Below are positions 17,962 through 26,274 of a stretch of 64,000 nucleotides of DNA, one piece after another. The DNA is from Oceanospirillum linum (lineage in GTDB: Bacteria; Pseudomonadota; Gammaproteobacteria; Pseudomonadales; Halomonadaceae): positions 539,997 to 603,996 of the forward strand of contig NZ_FXTS01000002.1 in assembly GCF_900182785.1 (NCBI RefSeq), read 5' to 3'. The position numbers were made by a program, and so were the translations under genes. A model generated the notes under the pieces. The model saw only the letters and a program-made list of their open reading frames with translations. It did not search any database and was not told where the DNA came from. Positions within the stretch are counted from its first letter, which is position 1; each line of letters begins with the position of its first letter.

Positions 17962-20900
17962 GTGAGTATCGCCAAATATTTTATCGAGAAAAAAGTTTCA
18001 AGCTGGATGATCACTCTGATACTTCTGATTGGAGGTGTCATCTCTTTTGCCAAGCTGGGCCAGCTGGAAGACCCTGAATTCACCATTAAGGATGCTCTTA
18101 TCATCACCTATTACCCCGGAGCGACACCGGAGCAGGTGGAAGAGGAGGTGACATATCCTATCGAACAGGCGATTCAGAATCTTCCCTATGTTGACAAGCT
18201 GGTATCAACCAGTAAAGCCGGTTATTCCAAAGTTCAGCTAACCGTTAAGGACACCTATCGCGGTAAAGAACTGAATCAGATTTGGGATGAACTGCGCAAG
18301 AAAATGCGGGATCTTTCTCCATCTCTGCCCAAGGGAACTTCTGGGCCTAATGTCGTGGATGATTTTGGGGATGTATATGGTGTTTTATTGGCGGTTACCG
18401 GAGAGGGCTACCGATACAATGACCTGAAGTCCTATGTTGACTTTCTTCGCCGTGACCTGGTGTTAGTTGATGGTGTCAGTAAAGTTGCCATCGCCGGCCA
18501 GCAGCAGGAGCAGATCTTTATCGAGATATCCAGGGCCCGCTTATCGGCACTGGGTATTACGGTTACTCAGCTTGACCAGCTGCTGAGCAGCCAGAATACG
18601 GTTTCTAATGCGGGGCGGGTGAAAGTAGGTAGTGAGTATATCCGGATCAGTACGACCGGTGAGTTTGAAGATATTTCTGCCCTGGAAAACCTGCTGCTAC
18701 CTTCAGCGACCGGCGACACAGTCTACCTGAGTGATGTGGCAGACGTTCGCCGTGGCTATAAAGATCCAGCCAGTCATAAAGTTGATTTTAATGGTCAGCG
18801 GGCTCTCCTGTTGGGCGTATCTTTTGCCTCCGGTGTCAACGTGGTTGATATTGGTAAAAGCCTTGAAGCACGGATTGAAGAGCTAAAATATCAGCAGCCT
18901 GCTGGTATTGAGCTGAATACTATCTATTTCCAGTCCCATGAGGTGGATAAGTCGGTCAGTTCTTTCCTGCTCAATCTGTTTGAAGCCGTCGGGATTGTGA
19001 TCCTGGTGTTACTGGTCTTTATGGGGGTTCGCTCAGGTATTCTGATTGGTTTGATTCTTTTACTGACCATTCTGGGAACCTTCATCGTGATGCAGTATTT
19101 GGGGATTAATCTCCAGCGTATCTCACTGGGCGGGCTTATTATCGCTTTGGGTATGCTGGTTGATAATGCCATTGTTGTCACCGAGGGCGTTCTGATTGGC
19201 CTGAAACGCGGGCATAGCAAACTCAAGGCTGCAGAGGATGTTGTTAAGCAAACTAAGTGGCCTCTTCTCGGTGCTACGATTATTGCTATTGTAGCTTTTG
19301 CTCCTATTGGTTTATCGCCGGATTCAGTCGGTGAATTTGTTGGTTCTCTGTTCCAGGTCTTACTGATTTCATTGTTCCTGAGCTGGATTACGGCGATTAC
19401 TTTAACGCCGTTCTTCTGCGATCTGTTCTTCAAAGAAGAAGTAAAAGAGGATCATGAGCTGGAAGACCCATACAAGGGTATTTTGTTTACAGGTTATAAA
19501 TGGCTGCTGTCCCGGGCACTTCACTACCGTAAAACAACGGTTCTGGTTCTCGTGGCTTCGCTGATGACTGCTGGTTGGGCATTCCAGTTCGTTAAGCAGG
19601 CGTTTTTCCCTCCATCAACGACACCCTTGTTCTTCGTCACGATGGAGATGCCGGAAGGAAGCCATATCAGTGATACCTATGATCGGGTTCAGGATGTGCA
19701 GAACTTTATCCTGAAAGACGACCGCGTTCTCTACGCGTCCTCTACAACAGGGCAAGGCATGTTGCGCTTTATGCTAACGTATTCCGTGGCGCAAGCGAAT
19801 ACCAGTTATAGTCAGATTGTGGTCCGTGCAAAGAATGGCGGGGATATTCCCGATATGATTGCCAGCGTACACGAGTACCTGAAAGCCAACCACAGTGATC
19901 TGGATTTCAAGCTGGAGCGGCTAATGTTAGGCCCCGCAAGTGGCTCTAAACTGGAAGCGCGCTTTATTGGACCAGATCCGGAAGTCCTTCGCCAACTTTC
20001 TGTAAAAGCAAAAACGATTTTTGCTGAAGATGGTGGCATTGAGGGTATAAAAGATAACTGGCGTCAGCGAGTCAAAGTACTGCGCCCGGTATTTGATGAG
20101 TCCCATGCCCGACGTTTAGGGATTACCAAGAAAGATATTGACCGTGTTCTGTTGATGAACTTCTCAGGAGCGCAGGTCGGTGTTTATCGTGAAGGGACAC
20201 GCCAGATCCCGATTATTATGCAGCCTCCGGCCCAGGAGCGTCTGACGATTGATCAGATGCATGATCTTCAGGTTTATAGTCAGGCAACTAAAAACTATGT
20301 ACCGTTGAGCAGCCTGGTTTCCGACTTTAAAGTCGTTTGGGAAGACCCTATTATTGAGCGCAGGAACCGTAAGCGTTCCATCACCGTGATGGGTGATCCG
20401 CTGATTATGGGGACCGAGACTACAGACTCTGTCTTCCGGCGTATTCGGCCTCAGGTTGAAGCGATTGAGTTGCCGCGGGGATATAGTCTGGAATGGGGAG
20501 GAGAGTATGAGAACTCCCGTGATGCACAGCAAAACATTTTCAGCTCTTTACCTATGGGCTACCTGTTTATGTTCATTATCACTGTGCTGTTATTTAACTC
20601 GTTTAAAGCCTCCATTGTCATTTGGCTTTGTGTTCCACTGGCACTGATCGGTGTATCGCAGGGTCTTTTAATCATGGATGCCGCCTTTAGTTTCATGGCG
20701 CTTTTAGGTTTCCTGAGTCTTTCCGGTATGATCGTTAAGAACGGTATTGTACTGCTCGATCAGATCAACTATGAGCTTTCCAAAGGTGTTGACCCCTATG
20801 AAGCGGTCTTTCATTCGGCGGTTAGCCGTGTACGACCGGTCTGTATGGCTGCCATTACGACTATTCTTGGGATGGTACCTCTGCTGTTTGATGCCTTTTT

Positions 20901-21033
20901 TGAAGGTATGGCGGTGGTGATCTCCTTTGGACTTGGCTTTGCTACCTTGCTGACATTGATTGCAGTACCTGTGTTTTACGCCATGTTCTTCCGTATACCG
21001 TATAAGCCACATCCTAAAATGAATGTGGTGTGA
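17962..21033 (+). CDS. RND family efflux transporter permease
   Basis: A 1023-residue pump of the AcrB family beginning with GTG. Features in order: TM1 (MITLILLIGGVISF), first porter domain with GATPEQVEEEVTYPIEQ, TM2-6 including LGMLVDNAIVVTEG (the TM4 segment with the proton-relay aspartates), second porter domain, and TM8-12 with a C-terminal SGMIVKNGIVLLDQ repeat. It exports substrates by proton antiport. The sequence is closer to general AcrB/MexF-like drug pumps than to CusA metal pumps, since I see no methionine cluster; the substrate remains unknown. A strong terminator follows. Confidence 0.93.
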   Translation: MSIAKYFIEKKVSSWMITLILLIGGVISFAKLGQLEDPEFTIKDALIITYYPGATPEQVEEEVTYPIEQAIQNLPYVDKLVSTSKAGYSKVQLTVKDTYRGKELNQIWDELRKKMRDLSPSLPKGTSGPNVVDDFGDVYGVLLAVTGEGYRYNDLKSYVDFLRRDLVLVDGVSKVAIAGQQQEQIFIEISRARLSALGITVTQLDQLLSSQNTVSNAGRVKVGSEYIRISTTGEFEDISALENLLLPSATGDTVYLSDVADVRRGYKDPASHKVDFNGQRALLLGVSFASGVNVVDIGKSLEARIEELKYQQPAGIELNTIYFQSHEVDKSVSSFLLNLFEAVGIVILVLLVFMGVRSGILIGLILLLTILGTFIVMQYLGINLQRISLGGLIIALGMLVDNAIVVTEGVLIGLKRGHSKLKAAEDVVKQTKWPLLGATIIAIVAFAPIGLSPDSVGEFVGSLFQVLLISLFLSWITAITLTPFFCDLFFKEEVKEDHELEDPYKGILFTGYKWLLSRALHYRKTTVLVLVASLMTAGWAFQFVKQAFFPPSTTPLFFVTMEMPEGSHISDTYDRVQDVQNFILKDDRVLYASSTTGQGMLRFMLTYSVAQANTSYSQIVVRAKNGGDIPDMIASVHEYLKANHSDLDFKLERLMLGPASGSKLEARFIGPDPEVLRQLSVKAKTIFAEDGGIEGIKDNWRQRVKVLRPVFDESHARRLGITKKDIDRVLLMNFSGAQVGVYREGTRQIPIIMQPPAQERLTIDQMHDLQVYSQATKNYVPLSSLVSDFKVVWEDPIIERRNRKRSITVMGDPLIMGTETTDSVFRRIRPQVEAIELPRGYSLEWGGEYENSRDAQQNIFSSLPMGYLFMFIITVLLFNSFKASIVIWLCVPLALIGVSQGLLIMDAAFSFMALLGFLSLSGMIVKNGIVLLDQINYELSKGVDPYEAVFHSAVSRVRPVCMAAITTILGMVPLLFDAFFEGMAVVISFGLGFATLLTLIAVPVFYAMFFRIPYKPHPKMNVV

Positions 21034-21049
21034 TCAAACAACAGCGTTA

Positions 21050-21081
21050 AAAAAGCCGCTTCAGATGAAGCGGCTTTTTTT
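21050..21081 (+). terminator. Intrinsic terminator after the RND operon
   Basis: A perfect 9-bp stem AGCCGCTTC / GAAGCGGCT with loop AGAT is preceded by A6 and followed by T7; it is likely bidirectional. Confidence 0.92.
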
Positions 21082-21110
21082 ATTGGAAATAAATAAAAAG
21101 TGGATGAGTC

Positions 21111-21452
21111 TTAATAGCGAGGGCCGGCCCGCTTGATAAAGAAAGCCTTGCAGTTCCCGTTCACAATGGAAAACATGGTGTAATACTGCTTACCGGCTTT
21201 GATGTAACTGGCAACCTCTTTCTGTCGGCTGGGGTGGTGACGTTTAAGAACAACAGCAGGCTGAAAAACAGAGCTATTCTTTCCCAGGAAAACTTTTGAA
21301 AGCTTATCCGCTGCGCTCTTGGCCTCGTAATCCGGGCATTCAGCGAAAGCATTGGCGCTGAATGCCAAAGAAAGCAGAGTTGCAACCAGGGCTGATCCCA
21401 AGCGCTTCGGCCGATGGAGTGATGGAGTAAGTTGGCTGTATCGGCAGATCAT
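21111..21452 (-). CDS. Small secreted protein of unknown function
   Basis: A 113-residue protein with a signal peptide (core ALVATLLSLAF, cleavage after NAFA), leaving a mature part of about 75 residues with two cysteines (ECPDY, NCKAF) that could form a disulfide. No family is recognised. The ribosome-binding site of the first ATG is weak and the true start may lie nearer the hydrophobic core. It is convergent with the RND operon and divergent from the glycerate kinase. Confidence 0.6.
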   Translation of the reverse strand: MICRYSQLTPSLHRPKRLGSALVATLLSLAFSANAFAECPDYEAKSAADKLSKVFLGKNSSVFQPAVVLKRHHPSRQKEVASYIKAGKQYYTMFSIVNGNCKAFFIKRAGPRY

Positions 21453-21529
21453 GGCTAAAACCTATTAGGGGGCAATACGGTTAAGAATAATGGCTTGAAT
21501 ACAAGGTCTCAAGTTAAGTATTGTGGAGC

Positions 21530-21570
21530 CTTGTCACAGAAAGTGATTTGTCGACCTTTGTCACAAAACG
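21530..21570. repeat. TTGTCACA direct repeats upstream of glycerate kinase
   Basis: CTTGTCACAGAAAG (21530-21543) and TTTGTCACAAAACG (21557-21570) are near-identical, 27 bases apart, with a partial TTGTCGA copy between them at 21548. They lie about 65-100 bases before the kinase start and could be an activator site. Confidence 0.3.
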
Positions 21571-21633
21571 CGATGGTTGACGTTTGCGGAAAAGTGCAGA
21601 AAAACAAAGCCAAATAAAATAAGAGAGTGCTCT

Positions 21634-22779
21634 GTGAAATTTCTGATTGCCCCCGATTCATTTAAAGAAAGTATGACCGCAGGTGAAGCCTGTTGTTCCA
21701 TTGCACAGGCGATAAAACACTGTCTGCCCGACGCTGATATTACCGCGTTACCCTTAGCTGATGGAGGCGAGGGTACGCTGGATGTGCTTATTTCTGCCCT
21801 TGATGGTCAGTCAGAGCTTTTTACTGTAACCGGGCCACTCTTTCATCCGGTTCAGGCCAAAGCCGGTATCGTGAAGGGTGATACCGCGATTATTGAAATA
21901 GCTGAGGCTGCTGGCCTCCATCTTGTGCCTTCAGATCGTCGGAACCCTGATAAAACCACTACTCTGGGGGTAGGCCAGCTGATATTGGCGATGTTGGACA
22001 AAGGGATACGTCGCTTTTTGATCGCTCTGGGTGGTAGTGCCACTAATGATGGCGGCATCGGCATGCTAATGGCGTTAGGGGCTCAGCCTTTAAGCCCTGA
22101 AGGTCAGGAGGTATTACCTACGGGGGAGATGCTTAATCAGGTCAGTTCTCTTAGCCTGGATCAGCTGGACCCGAGGTTGGGCGAGAGTGAATTCTTGCTG
22201 GCCTGTGATGTGAGTAACCCTTTGACGGGGGAGAAGGGGGCCAGTACAGTTTTCGGGCCGCAGAAAGGTGCAACGGTGGATCAGGTTCTTTCCCTGGATC
22301 ATGGGCTGATAAACTGGTCAGAGGTATTATATAAAACCTTTGGCCGTTCAGTGGCGGATATTCCCGGCTCAGGTGCAGCCGGCGGTCTTGCAGCCGCTTT
22401 TCTTGCAGCCTTTAATACCAGCCTGAAACCGGGTATTGAACAAGTATTGGACATTGTCGCTTTTGATCGTTATTGCGCGGAGGCCGACTGGGTCATAACC
22501 GGAGAAGGATGCCTGGACGGCCAGTCTCTTGCGGGTAAAACACCTGTAGGAGTCGCCCGAAGAGCTCAGCGGCTGGCCACACCTGTTGTCGCATTAACAG
22601 GAAAACTGGGTGATGGTTACGAGGCTGTTTATAAAGAGGGGATCAGTCTTGCACTTTCGATTACACCGGAAAACCAATCATTAGAGCAGGCTTTGGGGTT
22701 GGCTCAACAAAACCTCTTCAATGCGACACAGGTACTGTTACAACTTCTTTTTTCTGAGGACTCTGAGCCGTTAAAGTAG
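21634..22779 (+). CDS. Glycerate kinase (2-phosphoglycerate forming type)
   Basis: A 381-residue protein of the GlxK/GarK family. Typical segments: KFLIAPDSFKESMTAGEA at the N-terminus, PLADGGEGTLDVL, GLGG-like IALGGSATNDGGIGML, CDVSNPLTGEKGASTVFGPQKG and the C-terminal TGEGCLDGQSLAGKTPVGVA. It phosphorylates D-glycerate with ATP, feeding glyoxylate or sugar-acid breakdown into glycolysis. The GTG at 21634 is preferred: it follows AGAGAG and begins the conserved KFLIAPDSFKES; codons upstream are not conserved. No other glyoxylate-pathway gene is adjacent. Confidence 0.93.
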   Translation: MKFLIAPDSFKESMTAGEACCSIAQAIKHCLPDADITALPLADGGEGTLDVLISALDGQSELFTVTGPLFHPVQAKAGIVKGDTAIIEIAEAAGLHLVPSDRRNPDKTTTLGVGQLILAMLDKGIRRFLIALGGSATNDGGIGMLMALGAQPLSPEGQEVLPTGEMLNQVSSLSLDQLDPRLGESEFLLACDVSNPLTGEKGASTVFGPQKGATVDQVLSLDHGLINWSEVLYKTFGRSVADIPGSGAAGGLAAAFLAAFNTSLKPGIEQVLDIVAFDRYCAEADWVITGEGCLDGQSLAGKTPVGVARRAQRLATPVVALTGKLGDGYEAVYKEGISLALSITPENQSLEQALGLAQQNLFNATQVLLQLLFSEDSEPLK

Positions 22780-22809
22780 CGCAGTTTTTTTTGTATTTCA
22801 GGGAGTATC

Positions 22810-23649
22810 ATGAAATCGATCCTGGTATTACTGGTAGGGTTAATCCCGCTTTTTTCATTTCTGTCATCTGAAGCCAGTGATGTAAACCGCACCGCTAAGG
22901 ACAGTGCAATATTACAAAGCAGTCGTATTGCCGATGATGAGAGTACCATCATCGCTTTTTTTTCTTATCCACCCCTGGCCCATATTGCACCATCGGGTCG
23001 TCTGTCAGGGATTGTTATCGAAACCGTCAGAGAGATCTGCTCTGAAGCCGGGCTAAACTGTGAGTTTAAAATATTACCGGTTGCCCGCGTTTACCGCAGT
23101 GTTTCTGACCACACGGCTTCGGCTATTATTACCGGGAGACATCCAAGTTTCGGTGACTGCTGTACGACCAGTGACTGGCAATTTCCGTGGTCAGCAGGCA
23201 TCTACTCTCGCTTTCCACCAGAGCACATGACCATAAGTGCAAGTGAGTTGAAAGGGCACCGCATGATCGTCATTCGAGGTTGGGAGTCCCCTTATCGCTA
23301 TTTCAAAGATTTGGCAGCACTATCTCAATCCGGGGCGATCAAGCTTGCGCTGGCTAAAGATAATCATAGTGCTGTTCGGATGCTGCAACATGGCAGGGCA
23401 GAATACCTCTGGGGAGGCAAACATTTCAGTTGGTATTTTGAGAAAAAGGGTTTAGGGGATGCGTTTCACTACACACCCCTGATCCAGGCTCCTTTAGCGA
23501 TCTGGGTTGATAAGCGTCGGCCTGATATTCGACAGGCCCTTGATAAGGGGTATCAGAGCCTGAAGGCCAGGGGCGCATTGAGTTCAGATGGCAGTCAGCT
23601 TAAAGCAGATTTGATGAAGGCGCGTTATGAGGAACCTGCCCGCTATTAA
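22810..23649 (+). CDS. Periplasmic solute-binding protein (SBP_bac_3-like)
   Basis: A 279-residue protein with a signal peptide and a type II periplasmic-binding fold like amino-acid-binding proteins (PPLAHIAPSGRLSGIVIETVREICSEAGLNCEF, typical first lobe; the second lobe ends with QALDKGYQSLKARGAL). The consensus arginine/aspartate ligands of true amino-acid binders are not clearly kept and no ABC permease is adjacent, so it may be a stand-alone sensor or an orphan. GGGAG lies before the start. It is convergent with the histidine kinase gene that follows. Confidence 0.7.
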   Translation: MKSILVLLVGLIPLFSFLSSEASDVNRTAKDSAILQSSRIADDESTIIAFFSYPPLAHIAPSGRLSGIVIETVREICSEAGLNCEFKILPVARVYRSVSDHTASAIITGRHPSFGDCCTTSDWQFPWSAGIYSRFPPEHMTISASELKGHRMIVIRGWESPYRYFKDLAALSQSGAIKLALAKDNHSAVRMLQHGRAEYLWGGKHFSWYFEKKGLGDAFHYTPLIQAPLAIWVDKRRPDIRQALDKGYQSLKARGALSSDGSQLKADLMKARYEEPARY

Positions 23650-23683
23650 GCTGCATTGTGTTTGGCTAAGGCGGGGCATACCG

Positions 23684-26227
23684 TCAAAAACGGGAACCAT
23701 CAGCGCGCTTTTTCCTCTGATACTTAGTTGCTATGCCACTGGCAACCAGGGGGGACGCTGAGGGTTTCAGTGATTTGGACGGGATACGTATGCTGAAAAT
23801 TGTCCCCGTGTCATCTGAGTCAATTTCAAGTTTCGCCTTTAACTGTGCTGTAAGATTTTTTATCAGTTTGAGCCCCAGGCTTTTACTCTGATTTAGCGCA
23901 GGTATATCTTTAATTCCGGAGCCGTTATCTGCCACACGCAGAATATACTGACCGGCAGTATCATCAGGTAAAAAGCTAATTGTGATGGCAGATGAGGATT
24001 TTTCATTCTGATTTTTAAAGGCATGCTTCATGGCATTTGAGATTAGCTCGTTAAGAATCAGCCCAATAGGAACGATAACCTCTGGCTCAAATTCACCATC
24101 ACAGGCTTCAATGTCAATTTTGAGGGGCATAGTGCCGAGATAGCTCTGCCGCAGAGTATCTGTAAGGCTGTCAATGTAAGAGCGGATGCTGGCCTGCGAA
24201 AGGTTGTCGGACTGATACAGCTTCTCGTGAACCAGTGCCAATGCAGAGATACGCAAAGAGGCTTCGTTCAGACTGTTTTTGGTTTGCTGATGTTCTGCGA
24301 CCCGTGACTGCATTTTCAGCAAGCTGGCGATCACCTGCATGTTGTTTTTTACGCGGTGATAAACCTCTTTTAGCAGAACGACTTTCTCTTCAAGATCCCG
24401 TTGTATACGTTTCCTTTCAGCAATTTTATCCGAAATATCGCGGATAATTGCCATGATGACCGTTTGCTCACCATACTCAATCGGGCTGAGTACAATATCA
24501 ACGGGGAAAGTATGTCCATTGGCATGTAACGCTTTAAGTGACAAATTTTGCCCCATTTCACGTTTAACAGGTTTTTTGATATAGCGTGTTCTATGTCCTT
24601 TATGCGCCTCCCTCAGGGCTTCAGGAAGTAGGGTTTCAAGGGGCTCTCCCTCAAGCTGCTGTGGCTTGAAACCAAAGATCTCAAAACTTCTGTAGTTTGA
24701 ATAAATAATTGATCCCGCTTCATTTACCAGAATGACAGCTTCCGGCGCCATTTCCAGCACCTTACTATTGCGTTCTTCAAGTTTAGCAAGCTGTTCATTA
24801 GCCTCGGCAATCTGTAGGTAATGCTTTCGTGACTTCAGTAGCATGCGTATTGCCATAGCGGCGATAAGGCCAAAAATTACGGAAAGAATAATAATAAATG
24901 CCCTGGAATCCTGGCCAAACATTGTAAGTGTGCTCTGGGTCGGCCTCAGATGAATAACAAACTGGCGACCACCAATGGTCACTGACCCGTTATCGATATT
25001 CCCTTCTGCTATCGTTGGCAGTGTATCGGAGGCGGGTGTGAACCGGGTGTGGAATTTCAGACTGGGGGTTATCCGTAGGACTTTAAGAAAGTAGTCTTCA
25101 TTGAATAGCCCATGTATACAGAGGTCTTTTCCGGGGTTTGAAATTGCCGCTTTAACCGTTATCAGCAGATGCTTATCAATCCAGCGAAGCTTATAAGGGT
25201 GTGTTGCGCAGTCCGGCAATGGCACCTGAATAGGTGTCCCGTACTGCTCAAATTGTTTACCCTGTTTCTCAAAGACCAGGCCAATTAAGCTCGGTTTATG
25301 CTCTTTCTCCAGCGCGCCGGGCTGAATTAAAGGGTCTCCCTTGTACCAGGACAGTTCTGTCAGATCAATAACCGCATCATCCAAAGAAGAAAAAACCATC
25401 TGCCTTACTAAAGCGAGGTGGCTTGCTTTTTCCATCTCGAAATAGTGTTTTTTATTGTCATGGGTGTTATTGGCAATGACCAATCCAATAGCCAGAAAGG
25501 CGATAAAAACAGAGTGTGGCAGCCAATAAATACGTATTTCGAATGGTTTATACAGCACTAAGTGAAGAATAAGTGACAGGCAGACAATAAGAAATATGAT
25601 AGATGTTAACAGGGACTGCCCGGATGATAATCTTCCAAAAATAGTACCCTGACTGCCGGTTATCCAAACAATAGCGGCTATAGAAACAGTACTGGCTGTC
25701 GCCATAATAAGAGAAGAATAAGCTGCCAGGGCTATCTGGAGATGACGGCGGTTAAAAAGAGCCTGATCAGACAAGGTTACATGTGAATAACGGATGATAT
25801 TCCGAATCATTAGTGAGGTTGCCAGAGCAATAAAGCAAAGTAAGGTTGCAGGAGATGGTCTTCCCGGATAACGGCCTTGCTCTGCTGGCATTCTGTCCAT
25901 CATAAAGTACTCGTCAATCCCAAAGGAATGGCCGGAAATGTACTGATAGAAGGTTACTCCGGAGAAAATCAATAACATTAAAGGTGCGAGCCAGATAAGG
26001 CCTTTCTGCCAGGGCGTTATTGCGGGAAAGCTGATCAGGGATAAAGCCAGGAGTATAAACATCAGTCCGGTATTAAACCGGCTTACCCCGGACTCAAAAG
26101 GACTGACCAGAAAATACAGCTCAAAGTACCAGCCGATTAAAATCATCAGACTGAGTAACAGTGTTATGCCACCTCCTGCTACCAGGGTCCATTTGCTCTG
26201 GTTAATCTCACGAATATTTGAAAGCAT
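23684..26227 (-). CDS. Membrane PAS sensor histidine kinase (HisKA_2 type)
   Basis: An 847-residue protein. The N-terminal 250 residues hold about seven or eight hydrophobic segments, then a periplasmic region of about 190 residues bounded by a last membrane helix (IIILSVIFGLIAAMAIRML). A PAS domain follows (ILVNEAGSIIYSNYRSFEIFG), then a HisKA_2 phosphoacceptor domain with the histidine in EVYHRVKNNMQV and a HATPase_c domain with N-box ELISNAMKHAF and G1 DNGSGI. All catalytic motifs look intact. It lies 47 bases downstream of a response-regulator gene on the same strand and is probably its cognate kinase. The stimulus is unknown. Confidence 0.87.
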   Translation of the reverse strand: MLSNIREINQSKWTLVAGGGITLLLSLMILIGWYFELYFLVSPFESGVSRFNTGLMFILLALSLISFPAITPWQKGLIWLAPLMLLIFSGVTFYQYISGHSFGIDEYFMMDRMPAEQGRYPGRPSPATLLCFIALATSLMIRNIIRYSHVTLSDQALFNRRHLQIALAAYSSLIMATASTVSIAAIVWITGSQGTIFGRLSSGQSLLTSIIFLIVCLSLILHLVLYKPFEIRIYWLPHSVFIAFLAIGLVIANNTHDNKKHYFEMEKASHLALVRQMVFSSLDDAVIDLTELSWYKGDPLIQPGALEKEHKPSLIGLVFEKQGKQFEQYGTPIQVPLPDCATHPYKLRWIDKHLLITVKAAISNPGKDLCIHGLFNEDYFLKVLRITPSLKFHTRFTPASDTLPTIAEGNIDNGSVTIGGRQFVIHLRPTQSTLTMFGQDSRAFIIILSVIFGLIAAMAIRMLLKSRKHYLQIAEANEQLAKLEERNSKVLEMAPEAVILVNEAGSIIYSNYRSFEIFGFKPQQLEGEPLETLLPEALREAHKGHRTRYIKKPVKREMGQNLSLKALHANGHTFPVDIVLSPIEYGEQTVIMAIIRDISDKIAERKRIQRDLEEKVVLLKEVYHRVKNNMQVIASLLKMQSRVAEHQQTKNSLNEASLRISALALVHEKLYQSDNLSQASIRSYIDSLTDTLRQSYLGTMPLKIDIEACDGEFEPEVIVPIGLILNELISNAMKHAFKNQNEKSSSAITISFLPDDTAGQYILRVADNGSGIKDIPALNQSKSLGLKLIKNLTAQLKAKLEIDSDDTGTIFSIRIPSKSLKPSASPLVASGIATKYQRKKRADGSRF

Positions 26228-26274
26228 GCCGATTTCCTTTTCGCCAATAAGATGCTTATGACGTATTGCCTGGG

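Noticed and set aside
18924..19433. 169-codon frame antisense to the RND pump
   Set aside because: It mirrors the codon bias of the real gene; its product is not protein-like.
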